Origin: Bacillota bacterium
GTDB lineage: Bacteria > Bacillota_A > Clostridia > Tissierellales > Peptoniphilaceae
Reading direction: 5' to 3'
DNA: 34,043 bases
Assembly: GCA_023418535.1 (NCBI GenBank)
Contig: JAEZZN010000040.1
Span: 1-34,043 of the forward strand
Each line of letters opens with the position of its first letter. Within the stretch, counting starts at the first letter, position 1. This document shows, piece by piece, positions 8,786 to 16,988 of the stretch. The notes below the pieces were generated by a model that did not search any database, had not been told where the DNA came from, and saw nothing but the letters and a program-made list of their open reading frames with translations. The translations under genes and the position numbers were made by a program.

Positions 8786-8820
8786 ATATTAGAGTATTAA
8801 TGTTTAAATAGGGGGCTATT

Positions 8821-9207
8821 ATGAATTTAACTACTAAAAGTGAATATGGTCTTAGAGCATTATCCTATTTACGTGATAGATACAATGAAGGTCCAATTAA
8901 TATAACTGAGATTAGTGCAAATCTCGACATAAGCAAAACGTACATAGAGCAGATATTTAGTAAGCTCAAAAAAGCCAACATTGTAGAGTCATATAGAGGG
9001 AAGGATGGTGGATATATATTATCTAAAAACCCATCAGAAATTATAGTTGGCGATGTAATTAGAGCCTTAGAGGGAAATATAAACTTGACTAATAAATGCG
9101 AAGTTGAAAATTGCGAAGTAGAAAATTGCGCATCAAGACATGTATTTTCTGAAATAGATACTGCTGTATCCAATGTAATAGATAAAATATCATTGGATCA
9201 AATATAA
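8821..9207 (+). CDS. Rrf2-family transcriptional regulator (IscR-like)
   Basis: This is a 128-aa winged-helix regulator. The opening (MNLTTKSEYGLRAL), the recognition-helix region (LDISKTYIEQIFSKLKKA) and the wing (RGKDGGYIL) are classic Rrf2. It keeps a candidate Fe-S site: C93, C98, C103 and H107. IscR uses C-x5-C-x5-C-x2-H, whereas here it is C-x4-C-x4-C-x3-H. The two spacers are identical (EVEN), made by a 15-bp tandem duplication (9097–9111 and 9112–9126), and differ by one silent base. The gene starts 5 bp after GGGGG and leads directly into alaS, 13 bp on. In many clostridia such a regulator heads iscS/iscU/mnmA genes, none of which are here. It probably senses iron-sulphur or redox state and regulates itself. 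Confidence 0.9.
   Translation: MNLTTKSEYGLRALSYLRDRYNEGPINITEISANLDISKTYIEQIFSKLKKANIVESYRGKDGGYILSKNPSEIIVGDVIRALEGNINLTNKCEVENCEVENCASRHVFSEIDTAVSNVIDKISLDQI
9097..9126 (+). repeat. 15-bp tandem duplication encoding the Cys spacer
   Basis: Two copies of TGCGAAGTTGAAAAT, the second with A for T at one position. They encode CEVEN twice and create the evenly spaced cysteine ladder of the Rrf2 protein. Confidence 0.85.
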
Positions 9208-9220
9208 TGAAGAGGTTATG

Positions 9221-11815
9221 ATGAAAAATTTGAATTTTAATCAATTAAGAAAAGAGTATTTAGATTTTTTTGAATCTAAAGAACATATAAGACTAAAATC
9301 TTATTCTTTGATACCAAATAAAGATAAATCACTATTATTAATTAATGCAGGTATGGCTCCTCTTAAAGAATACTTTATGGGGACAAAGAAATTTTCCAAG
9401 GATAGAGCAACATCATCACAAAGATGTCTACGTACTGGGGATTTAGATAATGTAGGTAAGACAGATAGACATGCTACATTTTTTGAAATGCTTGGAAATT
9501 TTTCTTTTGGAGATTATTTCAAAAAAGAAGCTATTACTTGGGCATGGGAATTTTTAACAGAAGTAATAGAACTAGATAAAGAAAAGCTATCAGTTACAGT
9601 ATATTTTGAAGATGATGAAGCCTATGAAATATGGAATAAAATAATAGGATTACCAAAAGATAAAATCCAAAGACTTGGTAAAGAAGATAATTTCTGGGAA
9701 TTAGAAGAGGGTCCATGTGGTCCATGTTCAGAAATTATGTATGATAGAGGAGATAAATACGAAGGGGACGATAGATATTTAGAAATATGGAATCTTGTAT
9801 TTACACAATTTAATAAAGATTCAAAAGGTGTTTATCATCCACTAGAACATCCAAATATAGACACTGGTATGGGGCTTGAAAGACTTGCGCTTATACTTGA
9901 AAATGCAGACAATATATTTGAACTTAAAACATTTAGCCCACTAAAAAATATGATTGAAGAACTTTCTGGTAAGAAGTATGGCGAATCAGAAAAAGTAAAT
10001 CAATCATTTAGAGTTATCATGGATCATGCAAAAGCTATGACATTTTTAGTGTATGATGGAGTAATTCCTTCAAATGAAGGAAGAGGCTATGTTCTTAGAA
10101 GACTTATAAGAAGAGCATATAGACATGGTAAACTTTTAGGTATTAATGGTAAGTTTCTTGAAAAAATGTCGCTACAAGTTATGGAAATCTACAAACCTGA
10201 ATACGGTGAAGTACTAGAAGATAGAGAAAGAGTGCTTCATATTATTAGTCGTGAAGAAGATAAGTTCCAAGAAACTATTGATCAAGGATTGAATATATTA
10301 AATGAAATTATTGAAAGTTTGAAAAAATCAGATAAAAATATATTATCAGGTAAAGATGCCTTTAAACTTTATGATACATTTGGATTCCCTCTTGATTTAA
10401 CAGAAGAAATCATTAAAGAACATTCATTAAAAATTGATGAAGAAGAATTTAATAAAGCAATGTTAAATCAAAAAGAACAATCCAGAAAAGGTGGCAGTTT
10501 CAAAGGTGGTTGGGAAGAAGAAGTACTTGATATTTCTGGATATGAACCAACTAGATTTATCGGATATACTGAACTAGAATCAAAATCTCAGATAATTGGA
10601 ATTGAAGGATTAGATGAAGATGTAATTTCATCTGGACAAAAAGCTGTAATTATACTTGACACTACACCTTTCTATGGTGAAGGTGGAGGACAAATAGGTG
10701 ATACAGGAGTATTTGAATCCGAAAAAGGATGGATGATAGTAACAGATACCAAGAAGACAGCAGATAATATTTTTTATCATCACGTTGAAGTTAAGGATGG
10801 AGAATTTTCTGTTGGTGATGAAGTAATTGCTAAAGTAGATTCATTTAGAAGAAAAAATATTATGAGAAATCACTCTGCTACACATTTATTAAATAAAGCG
10901 CTAAAGACAGTGCTTGGTAATCACATTAATCAAGCAGGTTCATTAGTTACCGATAGCAGACTTAGATTTGACTTTACACATTTTGAAGCAATTAATCATG
11001 AAGATTTAATGAAGATAGAAAATTTAGTAAATAAAGCTATATTTGATTCATATAATATAAATACTATAGAAACTGAACTTGAAAAAGCTAATGAGATGGG
11101 CGCTATAGGATTATTTGAAGATAAGTATAAAGACATAGTTCGTGTAGTGAATATGGGAGATTATTCTATTGAATTATGTGGTGGAACTCATGTTTCGAAC
11201 ACTTCTCAAATAATGATGTTTAAGATAATATCTGAATCTGGGATTGCAGCTGGAGTTAGACGTATAGAGGCTATTACAGCATTATCAGTATACGATTATA
11301 TTAATGACTATCAAGAAAGAGAAGATATTATTGCATCTTTAATTAAATCTAAAAAAGACGATATAAAAACAAAAATTACAAGTATTCTAGAAGAAAAAAA
11401 AGAATTAAATAATGAAATTGAAAAGTTAAAATCTATCTATGAAAATGGTATAATTAAATCATTAGAAAATGAAATTGTTGAAGTGTCTGGTGTAAATGTA
11501 TTGGTTACTAAATTAAATAATATTGACAATCAATCTTTAAAGAATATATCTGATAAATTACAAAATTCAAGAGAAAATTTAGTAGTTTTATTAGCTGCAT
11601 CAAATGGTAATAAATTAATATATCTTTCATCTGTTTCAAAAGATTTAATAAAAAGAAACATCAAAGCTGGGGATATAGTTAAATTTATCGCTCAAAAAAC
11701 AGGTGGAAATGGTGGTGGAAGACCAGATTTTGCTCAAGCTGGTGGAAAAGATGTAGAATTGTTAGATGAAGCATTAATAGAAACAGAAAACTTTATTAAA
11801 GATAAATTAAAGTAG
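9221..11815 (+). CDS. alaS: Alanyl-tRNA synthetase
   Basis: At 864 aa this is a full-length AlaRS, which charges tRNA-Ala. The order is the class II catalytic domain (INAGMAPLKEYF near residue 45, GMGLERL near 220), the tRNA-recognition region, then the editing domain with its zinc-type residues HSATH (about 551–555) and CGGTH (about 653–657), a coiled linker, and a C-Ala domain ending GGGRPDFAQAGG. ATG 9221 is favoured because AGAGG is 5 bp before it; the ATG 3 bp earlier would be too close. It is second in an operon after rrf2 and is followed after 9 bp by ireB. No T-box precedes it. Confidence 0.98.
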   Translation: MKNLNFNQLRKEYLDFFESKEHIRLKSYSLIPNKDKSLLLINAGMAPLKEYFMGTKKFSKDRATSSQRCLRTGDLDNVGKTDRHATFFEMLGNFSFGDYFKKEAITWAWEFLTEVIELDKEKLSVTVYFEDDEAYEIWNKIIGLPKDKIQRLGKEDNFWELEEGPCGPCSEIMYDRGDKYEGDDRYLEIWNLVFTQFNKDSKGVYHPLEHPNIDTGMGLERLALILENADNIFELKTFSPLKNMIEELSGKKYGESEKVNQSFRVIMDHAKAMTFLVYDGVIPSNEGRGYVLRRLIRRAYRHGKLLGINGKFLEKMSLQVMEIYKPEYGEVLEDRERVLHIISREEDKFQETIDQGLNILNEIIESLKKSDKNILSGKDAFKLYDTFGFPLDLTEEIIKEHSLKIDEEEFNKAMLNQKEQSRKGGSFKGGWEEEVLDISGYEPTRFIGYTELESKSQIIGIEGLDEDVISSGQKAVIILDTTPFYGEGGGQIGDTGVFESEKGWMIVTDTKKTADNIFYHHVEVKDGEFSVGDEVIAKVDSFRRKNIMRNHSATHLLNKALKTVLGNHINQAGSLVTDSRLRFDFTHFEAINHEDLMKIENLVNKAIFDSYNINTIETELEKANEMGAIGLFEDKYKDIVRVVNMGDYSIELCGGTHVSNTSQIMMFKIISESGIAAGVRRIEAITALSVYDYINDYQEREDIIASLIKSKKDDIKTKITSILEEKKELNNEIEKLKSIYENGIIKSLENEIVEVSGVNVLVTKLNNIDNQSLKNISDKLQNSRENLVVLLAASNGNKLIYLSSVSKDLIKRNIKAGDIVKFIAQKTGGNGGGRPDFAQAGGKDVELLDEALIETENFIKDKLK

Positions 11816-11824
11816 GAGGAGATT

Positions 11825-12091
11825 ATGGCAAAAGATCTAGACCAAACTATGCAATTTAAAATGGATGCACCAGAAAAAGATAAAGTGGTTGATATTATGG
11901 AAAAAGTATATCACGCTTTAAAAGAAAAAGGTTATGACCCATCAAATCAAATTATTGGTTATATTATTTCAGGAGATCCAACTTATGTAACTAGCCATAA
12001 TGATGCAAGAAAACTTATAAAACATTTGGATAGAAATGATTTATTAGAAAGTATTTTAAAATTTTATTTTGAAAAAAATGATATTAAATAA
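11825..12091 (+). CDS. ireB: IreB family regulatory phosphoprotein (UPF0297)
   Basis: At 88 aa this is the normal length for the IreB/YrzL family (UPF0297). The N-terminus MAKDLDQTMQF and the central block IIGYIISGDPTYVTSHNDAR are diagnostic. In Enterococcus faecalis IreB is phosphorylated near its N-terminus by the Ser/Thr kinase IreK and limits cephalosporin resistance; T8 here is the likely counterpart site. An AGGAGGA site precedes the ATG. The order alaS–ireB–ruvX–DUF1292 is widely conserved in Firmicutes and supports the call. A GC-rich hairpin follows the gene. Confidence 0.93.
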   Translation: MAKDLDQTMQFKMDAPEKDKVVDIMEKVYHALKEKGYDPSNQIIGYIISGDPTYVTSHNDARKLIKHLDRNDLLESILKFYFEKNDIK

Positions 12092-12100
12092 AATATAAGC

Positions 12101-12122
12101 CGGGCGCTTTTGTGCCCGTTTT
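12101..12122 (+). terminator. Intercistronic hairpin between ireB and ruvX
   Basis: A 7-bp stem with one G·U pair (12101–12107 with 12112–12118), a TTTT loop and a short TTTT tail. The tail is short and ruvX starts 19 bp later with no clear promoter, so partial termination, or an RNA end that tunes ruvX expression, is likely. Confidence 0.6.
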
Positions 12123-12140
12123 ATTTTGAATGGAGAACTA

Positions 12141-12551
12141 ATGCAAAGATATATAGGTCTTGATGTAGGTACAAAAACCATAGGAGTAGCTGTATCTGAT
12201 CCTACACTTTTGTTTGCTAATGGTTTAGTTACAATTAAAAGAACAAAAGTAAAAGAAGATATATATAAAATTTTAAAAATAATAGAAGAGCAAGAAGTAA
12301 GTCTAATAGTCGTTGGTATGCCTTACAATATGGATGGCTCTGTTGGACCAATGGCTCAAAGAGTAATGAGCTTTGTTGATTTACTAAAAAGAGAAACCGA
12401 TGTAGATATTGTTTATGAAGATGAAAGGCTGACAACTATTTCTGCAGAGGAAGTTTTAATTAAACAAAAAGTTAGAAGAGAAAATAGAAAGGAGCATATC
12501 GATAAGATTGCAGCATCATTTATTCTACAGTCTTATTTAGATAGCAAGTAA
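12141..12551 (+). CDS. ruvX: RuvX/YqgF family RNase H-fold nuclease
   Basis: At 136 aa this matches the usual Holliday-junction-resolvase-like YqgF family. It shows the first strand GLDVGTKTIGVAVSD with its catalytic Asp, VVGMPYNMDGS, and the acidic motif YEDERLTT followed by the DKIAAS helix. Members of this family are implicated in 16S rRNA 5'-end maturation (E. coli YqgF) and in recombination. ATG 12141 is chosen because TGGAGA lies before it; the longer frame beginning at a TTG would start upstream of that site. It is followed after 3 bp by a DUF1292 gene, as in other Firmicutes. Confidence 0.95.
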   Translation: MQRYIGLDVGTKTIGVAVSDPTLLFANGLVTIKRTKVKEDIYKILKIIEEQEVSLIVVGMPYNMDGSVGPMAQRVMSFVDLLKRETDVDIVYEDERLTTISAEEVLIKQKVRRENRKEHIDKIAASFILQSYLDSK

Positions 12552-12554
12552 ATT

Positions 12555-12821
12555 ATGGATAAATTTGAAAATGAGGATAAAATTTATATTGATCTTCATG
12601 ATGGTGATGAAGTTATAAGATTACTCTTAATAGATTCATTTGGAATTGAAGATGAAGAATATGCATCATTACTTGATGAAGAAGAAGAAGTTTTATATAT
12701 TGCTCAAGTTGAATTAAATGAAGAAGAGGCGATATTTACACTGATTGAAGATGAAGATGAACTTGAAGAAATTCTTTCTATATACTCTGAACTTTTAGAT
12801 GAAGACGAAGAAGAAATATAG
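12555..12821 (+). CDS. DUF1292 family acidic protein (YrzB-like)
   Basis: This is an 88-aa, very acidic protein of the DUF1292/YrzB family: a leading DKIYIDLHDGDEV, a central EEVLYIAQVELNEEEAIFTL β-hairpin segment and an EDEDELEEILSIYSEL helix. The family is conserved beside ruvX in Firmicutes; its function is unknown. No strong Shine-Dalgarno is seen before the ATG, which lies 3 bp after the ruvX stop, so translation is probably coupled. A second, elaborated member of the same family lies at 18481–19035. Confidence 0.9.
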   Translation: MDKFENEDKIYIDLHDGDEVIRLLLIDSFGIEDEEYASLLDEEEEVLYIAQVELNEEEAIFTLIEDEDELEEILSIYSELLDEDEEEI

Positions 12822-12832
12822 AAAGGAAAAAT

Positions 12833-14518
12833 ATGTCTAAATATTATAGGAATAGAAGAAGAAAGAAATCTAATATTAAAATTATTCCTTTAGGTGGTGT
12901 AGGTGAAATTGGGAAAAATATGACCGCCGTTGAGTATAATAATCAAATAGTTATTATAGATGCGGGGACTACATTTCCTGACGAATCAATGCCTGGAGTG
13001 GATATTGTAATACCGGATTTTACTTATTTAGAACAAAATAAAGAAAAAATAAAAGGATTATTTATTACACATGGTCATGAGGACCATATAGGAGCAGTCC
13101 CTTATTTACTTAAAAAAATTCATACAAGGGTTTATTCGACAAGACTTACTACAGGTCTTATCGAAGGTAAACTTGAAGAACATGGAATTGATACTCATTG
13201 TTTAAAGACGGTATCTCAAGGTCAAACTATAAGAATAGGTGATTTTGATATTGAATTTATTGCGGTAAATCACTCAATTCCAGACTCTTGTGCTATAGCA
13301 CTTCATACAGAAGCTGGGGTGGTATTATTTACTGGAGACTATAAAGTAGATTTTCAACCTATTGATGGTGTTCATATGGACTTACAAAGATTTGGAGAAC
13401 TAGGTAAACAAGGTGTTTTAGCTATGCTTGGGGACAGTACCAACGTAGAAAGACCAGGTTATGCAATGAGCGAAGTTTCAATAAGAGAAACTTTCAAAAA
13501 AGTATTTGCAGAAGCACAAGGAAGAATTTGTATAGCAACTTTTGCTTCAAATTTACACCGTGTTCAACAAGTATTTGATGCTACAGAATATCATGGAAAG
13601 AAAATGTTTATTTCTGGTAGATCTATGGTTAGAAATATAAAAATAGCTATCGAGTTAGGATATTTAAGAGTTAAAAAAGATACTATACAAGATTTAAATA
13701 AAATAAATAAATTTAAAGATGATGAAATAGTTCTATTGACTACAGGAAGTCAAGGAGAACAAATGGCAGCTCTTACAAGAATGGCGAGAGAAGAACATAG
13801 AAGTTTAAAATTGCAACGTGGAGATACTGTTATTATTTCTGCAACTCCAATACCAGGTAATGAAGAATCAACATCTACAGTTATAAATAATTTAACTAAG
13901 CTGGGAGTGAATGTTGTTTATTCCATGCTAGCAGATGTTCATGTTTCAGGACACGCGTATAGAGAAGAACTAAAATTAATGCTATCTTTAGTTAGACCAA
14001 AATACTTTATTCCTGTGCACGGTGAAATTAGACATCAAATGATGCACAAAGAACTTTATATCTCTATGGGTGCTAAAGAAGAGAATACTATTATTGCGGG
14101 ACTAGGAGATGTTATTGAACTTGATCATAGTGGATACAAGAAACGAGAAAAAGTAACTGCAGGAAAAGTATTGGTTGATGGATTAGGAATTGGAGATGTT
14201 GGAAATATCGTTCTAAGAGATAGAAAGAAATTAGCAGAAGATGGTTTAATAAATGTGTCTTTAGTTTATGATACTAAGAAAAAACAAATTATTGGAAAGC
14301 CAGAATTAATCTCTAGAGGATTTGTATATGTCAAAGATTCTAAAGACATCATGGATGGAGCATATAAAATATTAGAACAAATACAAAAAGAAATTAATAG
14401 CAAAAAGATTACTGATATAGCACAAATGAAGTATCTAGTAATAGATAAATTAAGATCATATGTCTATACCGAATTAAAAAGAGATCCAATGATATTAATT
14501 TTAATTTCTGAAATATAA
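12833..14518 (+). CDS. rnj: Ribonuclease J
   Basis: At 561 aa this is a full-length RNase J, a 5'-3' exo- and endoribonuclease in mRNA decay and rRNA maturation. The metallo-β-lactamase motif is H80-G-H82-E-D84-H85. Further ligand motifs follow: NHSIPDS, FTGDYKVD, the β-CASP region (ISGRSMVRN) and VHVSGHA. The end RDPMILILISEI is typical. The start follows GAAAGG by 7 bp and a basic N-terminus (SKYYRNRRRKK) precedes the fold. It sits in the same run as ruvX and DUF1292, 11 bp after the latter. Only one copy is in view, so J1 and J2 cannot be told apart. Confidence 0.96.
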   Translation: MSKYYRNRRRKKSNIKIIPLGGVGEIGKNMTAVEYNNQIVIIDAGTTFPDESMPGVDIVIPDFTYLEQNKEKIKGLFITHGHEDHIGAVPYLLKKIHTRVYSTRLTTGLIEGKLEEHGIDTHCLKTVSQGQTIRIGDFDIEFIAVNHSIPDSCAIALHTEAGVVLFTGDYKVDFQPIDGVHMDLQRFGELGKQGVLAMLGDSTNVERPGYAMSEVSIRETFKKVFAEAQGRICIATFASNLHRVQQVFDATEYHGKKMFISGRSMVRNIKIAIELGYLRVKKDTIQDLNKINKFKDDEIVLLTTGSQGEQMAALTRMAREEHRSLKLQRGDTVIISATPIPGNEESTSTVINNLTKLGVNVVYSMLADVHVSGHAYREELKLMLSLVRPKYFIPVHGEIRHQMMHKELYISMGAKEENTIIAGLGDVIELDHSGYKKREKVTAGKVLVDGLGIGDVGNIVLRDRKKLAEDGLINVSLVYDTKKKQIIGKPELISRGFVYVKDSKDIMDGAYKILEQIQKEINSKKITDIAQMKYLVIDKLRSYVYTELKRDPMILILISEI

Positions 14519-14535
14519 TTTTTATTGGAGGTATT

Positions 14536-15438
14536 ATGTATACTAAGAAAAAACTACACAATTTAAGACGAATCACCATGATATTATTAGGTACATTGAT
14601 AATGTCGTTAGGCGGATATTTTTTCAATGTGCCAGCAAATATAGCTGCGGGTGGAGTAACAGGATTCTCGCAAGTTCTAGTTAGTTTAATTCCAAATTTA
14701 AACTTAGGTATTGTTATGGGATTCTTAAACTTAGCTATACTAGTGATAGGAATATTATTCTTAGGTAAAGAGTTTGGTGCTTTTACTTTAATAGGAGCAT
14801 TTTCATATTCGTTGTATATGACTATATTTGATTTTTTTATAGTTATAGAAAAACCAATTCTTGAAGATAATATTGCAAATTTATTGATAGGTGCTGTTTG
14901 TGTTGGTGTAGGATTAGCAATAGTATTTAGACAAAATGCCTCTACAGGTGGGACTGATGTTATCGCTAAAATTATTGAAAAGAAAACTTCAATAAATTTA
15001 AGTACTTCAATATTGATTGTAGATACATTTATTATTTTATTTGCTACATCAGTTTATGGAATTGAAAAAGGTATATACTCATTTATGTCATTATATGTGA
15101 CAACATATTGTGTGGATGTAACAATTGCAGGATTCAATTCTAAGATAAAAATGACAATTATATCTAAGCAGTCTGAATTAATAAATAATTTTATATTTTC
15201 AGAAATACAAAGAGGTTCCACAATCTACACAGGTAGAGGTGGTTATACTATGGAAGAAAGAGATATACTTGTTACTATAGTTGATAAAAAACAATATATT
15301 AAAATAAGAAACTTTATAAATAGCATTGATGAAGATGCTTTTGTATTTATAACGAATATTAACGAAGTAATAGGTTATGGTTTTACAAGGGAGAAAGTTT
15401 ATGCCGATATTGGGAAAAACACAGAAATTAGTGATTAA
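14536..15438 (+). CDS. YitT family membrane protein (DUF2179)
   Basis: This 300-aa protein has about five or six N-terminal membrane helices, with the family signatures NVPANIAAGGVTGFSQVL and RQNASTGGTDVIAKI, followed by a soluble DUF2179 domain (residues ~210–290; RGSTIYTGRGGYT). The family is widespread in Firmicutes and of unknown transport or signalling function. GGAGGT lies 4 bp before the ATG. The last 38 bp overlap the start of cvfB, so the two are translated together. Confidence 0.93.
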   Translation: MYTKKKLHNLRRITMILLGTLIMSLGGYFFNVPANIAAGGVTGFSQVLVSLIPNLNLGIVMGFLNLAILVIGILFLGKEFGAFTLIGAFSYSLYMTIFDFFIVIEKPILEDNIANLLIGAVCVGVGLAIVFRQNASTGGTDVIAKIIEKKTSINLSTSILIVDTFIILFATSVYGIEKGIYSFMSLYVTTYCVDVTIAGFNSKIKMTIISKQSELINNFIFSEIQRGSTIYTGRGGYTMEERDILVTIVDKKQYIKIRNFINSIDEDAFVFITNINEVIGYGFTREKVYADIGKNTEISD

Positions 15439-16240
15439 AAGAATTACTTCTGTAGGGGCATTTTTAAATGATACAATAAAATCAGATGATAATACAGATA
15501 TTTTGTTACCTAAGAAATATCTTAAAAAGGATAAAGTAGTAGGAGATACTGTAGAAGTATTTGTATATAAAGATAATCAAAACAGACCTATTGCTACCAC
15601 CAAAAAATCGAAAATTGAACTTGGTAATCTAGCTATTTTACAAGTTATAGATACTACTAAAATTGGTGCTTTTCTTGATTGGGGATTAGATAAAGACTTA
15701 TTATTACCATTTGAAGAACAAATAGGAACAATTAAGAAGCATAGTTATCATTTAGTAGGTTTATATACAGATAAGTCAGATAGACTAACTGCTACTATGA
15801 AAGTTGATAATTTTTTTGATAAAGATATAAAATTAAAAGAAAATGATTGGGTAAATGGTGTAATTTATTCATATAATTCTGAAATAGGTGCATTTATTCT
15901 TGTAGAAGGTAAATATAACGGATTATTGCCTAATATAGAGGTAGTAGGTATACCAAGAATAGGTGACAATATTAGACTTAGAGTTAAAAATATTAAAGAA
16001 GATGGAAAAATCGATTTAACTACAAATAATAGATCTTATATTGAATTAAATAAGGATGCAGAACAAATTTTTTCTATTCTTAGAGATAATGGCGGATTTT
16101 TAAGAGTAGATGATAAATCCGATCCTAAGATTATAAGAAAAGTATTTAATATGAGTAAAAGTCAATTTAAAAAATCTATTGGTAGATTATATAAACAACG
16201 AAAAATTATTTTTAAAAACAATGGAATAATGATGAAATAG
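15401..16240 (+). CDS. cvfB: CvfB family S1-like RNA-binding protein
   Basis: This 279-aa protein has the CvfB layout: three S1-like β-barrels (residues ~1–60, 65–130 and 140–200; repeated GAFLN, GAFLDWGLDKDLLLP and GAFILVEGKYNGLLP) and a C-terminal winged helix (VDDKSDPKIIRKVFNMSK). In Staphylococcus aureus CvfB binds RNA and affects virulence gene expression. ATG 15401 is chosen over a TTG 24 bases upstream because AAGGGAG lies 7 bp before it and MPILGKTQKL aligns with the family start. It overlaps the yitT-like gene by 38 bp, and the foldase gene starts 8 bp after it. Confidence 0.93.
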   Translation: MPILGKTQKLVIKRITSVGAFLNDTIKSDDNTDILLPKKYLKKDKVVGDTVEVFVYKDNQNRPIATTKKSKIELGNLAILQVIDTTKIGAFLDWGLDKDLLLPFEEQIGTIKKHSYHLVGLYTDKSDRLTATMKVDNFFDKDIKLKENDWVNGVIYSYNSEIGAFILVEGKYNGLLPNIEVVGIPRIGDNIRLRVKNIKEDGKIDLTTNNRSYIELNKDAEQIFSILRDNGGFLRVDDKSDPKIIRKVFNMSKSQFKKSIGRLYKQRKIIFKNNGIMMK

Positions 16241-16248
16241 GAGGATAA

Positions 16249-16986
16249 ATGAAAGAAGTATATTATATAGTTAATGGAAAAGAAATCACTCAAAAAGAAG
16301 TACATGATTTTGTTCATTCAATGGGACAAGAAGGTATGAGATATCATAATGAAAAGGGATTCCAACAAATAGCAGATGAATTACTTAATCAAGAATTATT
16401 TAAGCTTGATGCTTTAGATAAAGGACTTGATAAAGAAGAAGATTATTTAAATGAAGTAGAATTTGCAAAAGAACAAATATTAAAACAATATGCTATCAGA
16501 AAATTATTGGATAGTGTTAAAGTAGATGAAGAAAAGGCAAAAGATTTTTATGAAACTAATAAAGATCAATTTTCAGACATTTATAGATTTGCAGCATCTC
16601 ATATATTGGTAGATGATGAAGATTTAGCTAAAGAATTAAAAGATAAAATTGATAATGGAGAGTCATTTGAAGATTTAGCTAAAGATAGTTCTAAATGTCC
16701 TTCTTCTCAAAGAGGTGGAGATTTAGGAGAATTCCAATCTGGACAAATGGTAAAAGAATTTGAAGAAGCTTTATTAGAAATGGAAAATGGAGAAATTTCT
16801 GATCCTGTAAAAACACAATTTGGTTATCATATAATCAAATTAAATGACAAAGAATTATTAAAAGAAAATAAATATGAAAACTTTAAAGATGAATTAGAAA
16901 GGTCTTTATTAGCCCAATTACAACAAGAAGCATATGTCGCTAAATCTGAAGAGTTAAAAAATAAATATAATGTAGAAAGAGGCTAA
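16249..16986 (+). CDS. Parvulin-type peptidyl-prolyl isomerase, apparently cytoplasmic
   Basis: This 245-aa protein has an N-terminal SurA/PrsA-like helical region, a PpiC/parvulin domain at about residues 114–200 (ASHILVDDED, SSQRGGDLGEF, GYHIIKL) and a coiled C-terminus. It would isomerise prolyl bonds and act as a chaperone. There is no signal peptide or lipobox, so unlike PrsA it is probably cytosolic. AGGAGG lies just before the ATG. Its TAA overlaps the possible first ATG of pepD, so the two genes are coupled. Confidence 0.93.
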   Translation: MKEVYYIVNGKEITQKEVHDFVHSMGQEGMRYHNEKGFQQIADELLNQELFKLDALDKGLDKEEDYLNEVEFAKEQILKQYAIRKLLDSVKVDEEKAKDFYETNKDQFSDIYRFAASHILVDDEDLAKELKDKIDNGESFEDLAKDSSKCPSSQRGGDLGEFQSGQMVKEFEEALLEMENGEISDPVKTQFGYHIIKLNDKELLKENKYENFKDELERSLLAQLQQEAYVAKSEELKNKYNVERG

Positions 16987-16988
16987 TG

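Noticed and set aside
8865..9173. 102-codon minus-strand frame inside rrf2
   Set aside because: rrf2 has every family motif and a proper ribosome site; the reverse frame has neither.
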